From Rheinheimera baltica DSM 14885 (GTDB lineage: Bacteria; Pseudomonadota; Gammaproteobacteria; Enterobacterales; Alteromonadaceae), in the NCBI RefSeq assembly GCF_000425345.1, contig NZ_AUDG01000001.1, positions 169,573 to 233,572 on the forward strand: DNA of 64,000 nucleotides, read 5' to 3'. The notes under the pieces are model-generated. The model searched no databases and was not told the DNA's origin. It saw only the letters and a program-made list of their open reading frames with translations. How positions within the stretch are numbered: the stretch's first letter is position 1; every line of letters begins with the position of its first letter. This document shows, one piece after another, positions 63,708 through 64,000 of the stretch. The position numbers and the translations under genes were made by a program.

Positions 63708-64000
63708 TGTCACCGGCAATGTAAAACTGACCCACTAACGACAATTTAAAATTGACCCACCTGAGGCAAAATTACCGCCGACATTAATTGAATTAAGGCG
63801 GTGTAATTTTAATGCTGACTCAGGAGTTATTAGTGGAAATCCATGTGTTGCACCGACAAGGCCAAAGCATTCGTGCTATCGCCAAAACATTACATGTATC
63901 ACGCAATACTGTTCGTAAGTATCTGCGGGATATTGCTAAAACGCCAGCCTATAGTGAACGTGCTGATCGGGCTTCAAAACTTGACCCCTTCAAGACGTAT
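63708..64000 (+). mobile_element. Left part of an IS21-family insertion sequence
   Basis: Begins near TGTCACCGGCAATG at 63708; the tip is estimated. Two direct repeats typical of IS21 ends follow: TAAAACTGACCCAC (63722-63735) and TAAAATTGACCCAC (63747-63760). The istA gene starts at 63812 and the rest lies beyond the window. Confidence 0.8.
63812..64000 (+). CDS. istA: IS21-family transposase IstA, N-terminal part
   Basis: 63 codons are visible before the window ends. MLTQELLVEIHVLHRQGQSI, then RAIAKTLHVSRNTVRKYLR, is the helix-turn-helix of IS21/IS1162-type IstA, which binds the terminal repeats; the DDE catalytic part is beyond the edge. IstB, the ATPase helper, should follow. Confidence 0.88.
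   Translation, partial: MLTQELLVEIHVLHRQGQSIRAIAKTLHVSRNTVRKYLRDIAKTPAYSERADRASKLDPFKTY

Noticed and set aside
1..64000. CRISPR arrays, tRNA or rRNA genes
   Set aside because: No regularly spaced repeats and no recognisable tRNA or rRNA sequence were seen by eye; a tRNAscan and Infernal run would settle it.

Overview
The window looks like the chromosome of a free-living marine or aquatic gammaproteobacterium of the Alteromonadales/Chromatiaceae type (Rheinheimera, Arsukibacterium or Alishewanella-like). This is inferred from gene content: a topB with the E. coli active-site numbering, an ArfA gene with a terminator inside its coding region, a dgt-type dGTPase, and large TonB-dependent receptors of the Xanthomonas/Caulobacter class next to tryptophan-halogenase-like genes and beta-glucanases. 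The genus cannot be proved from sequence alone.

Positions 1-36000 are mostly housekeeping and accessory genes in short operons. In order: a cut cyclophilin, topB, a KfrA-like coiled-coil protein, a metallo-beta-lactamase-fold lipoprotein, two tandem small membrane proteins of the superinfection-immunity type, and an amidohydrolase divergent from an ECF sigma factor with its membrane partner. Next come a GH16-like lipoprotein, a GLYK-like kinase, an ABC transporter pair, an AtoE-type transporter and a retropepsin-like protease. A CheY/CheX/CheA-like signalling operon, a broken DUF2235-PilZ gene, and an ABC exporter plus hydrolase divergent from a DesK/DesR-type pair follow. The stretch ends with esterases, dGTPase, a broken CadC/TolB-type regulator, an aldo-keto reductase, and a TetR regulator with a coniferyl-aldehyde-type dehydrogenase and its operators.

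Positions 36000-59300 form a coherent beta-glucan (probably laminarin) utilisation locus. TonB receptors bring oligosaccharides through the outer membrane. A GH16 lipoprotein with three C-terminal repeats cuts polymer, and a GH3 lipoprotein (ExoP type) trims oligomers. A FucP/GluP-type transporter and a GPH symporter take up sugars, and a GH1 enzyme finishes hydrolysis in the cytoplasm. A LacI-family regulator is encoded inside the locus. Five copies of a TGNAAGCGNTTACA-like operator lie at its promoters, three of them directly after the -10 element, so the locus reads as one regulon. Between receptor and GH1 lies a tight five-gene cassette of two flavin-dependent halogenases, SapC, a cupin/JmjC-like oxygenase and a DUF6445 protein that carries an HxD...H motif. 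Its job is unknown, and it is the best candidate for a poorly described system here.

Positions 59300-64000 hold a frameshifted DUF1996 lipoprotein, a periplasmic binding-like protein, an FKBP isomerase, arfA, small genes (one with an internal stop) and the left end of an IS21-family element cut by the window edge. Across the window three genes carry in-frame TAA/TAG codons and two more show likely frameshifts, so the accessory content seems to be decaying or the source assembly carries errors.
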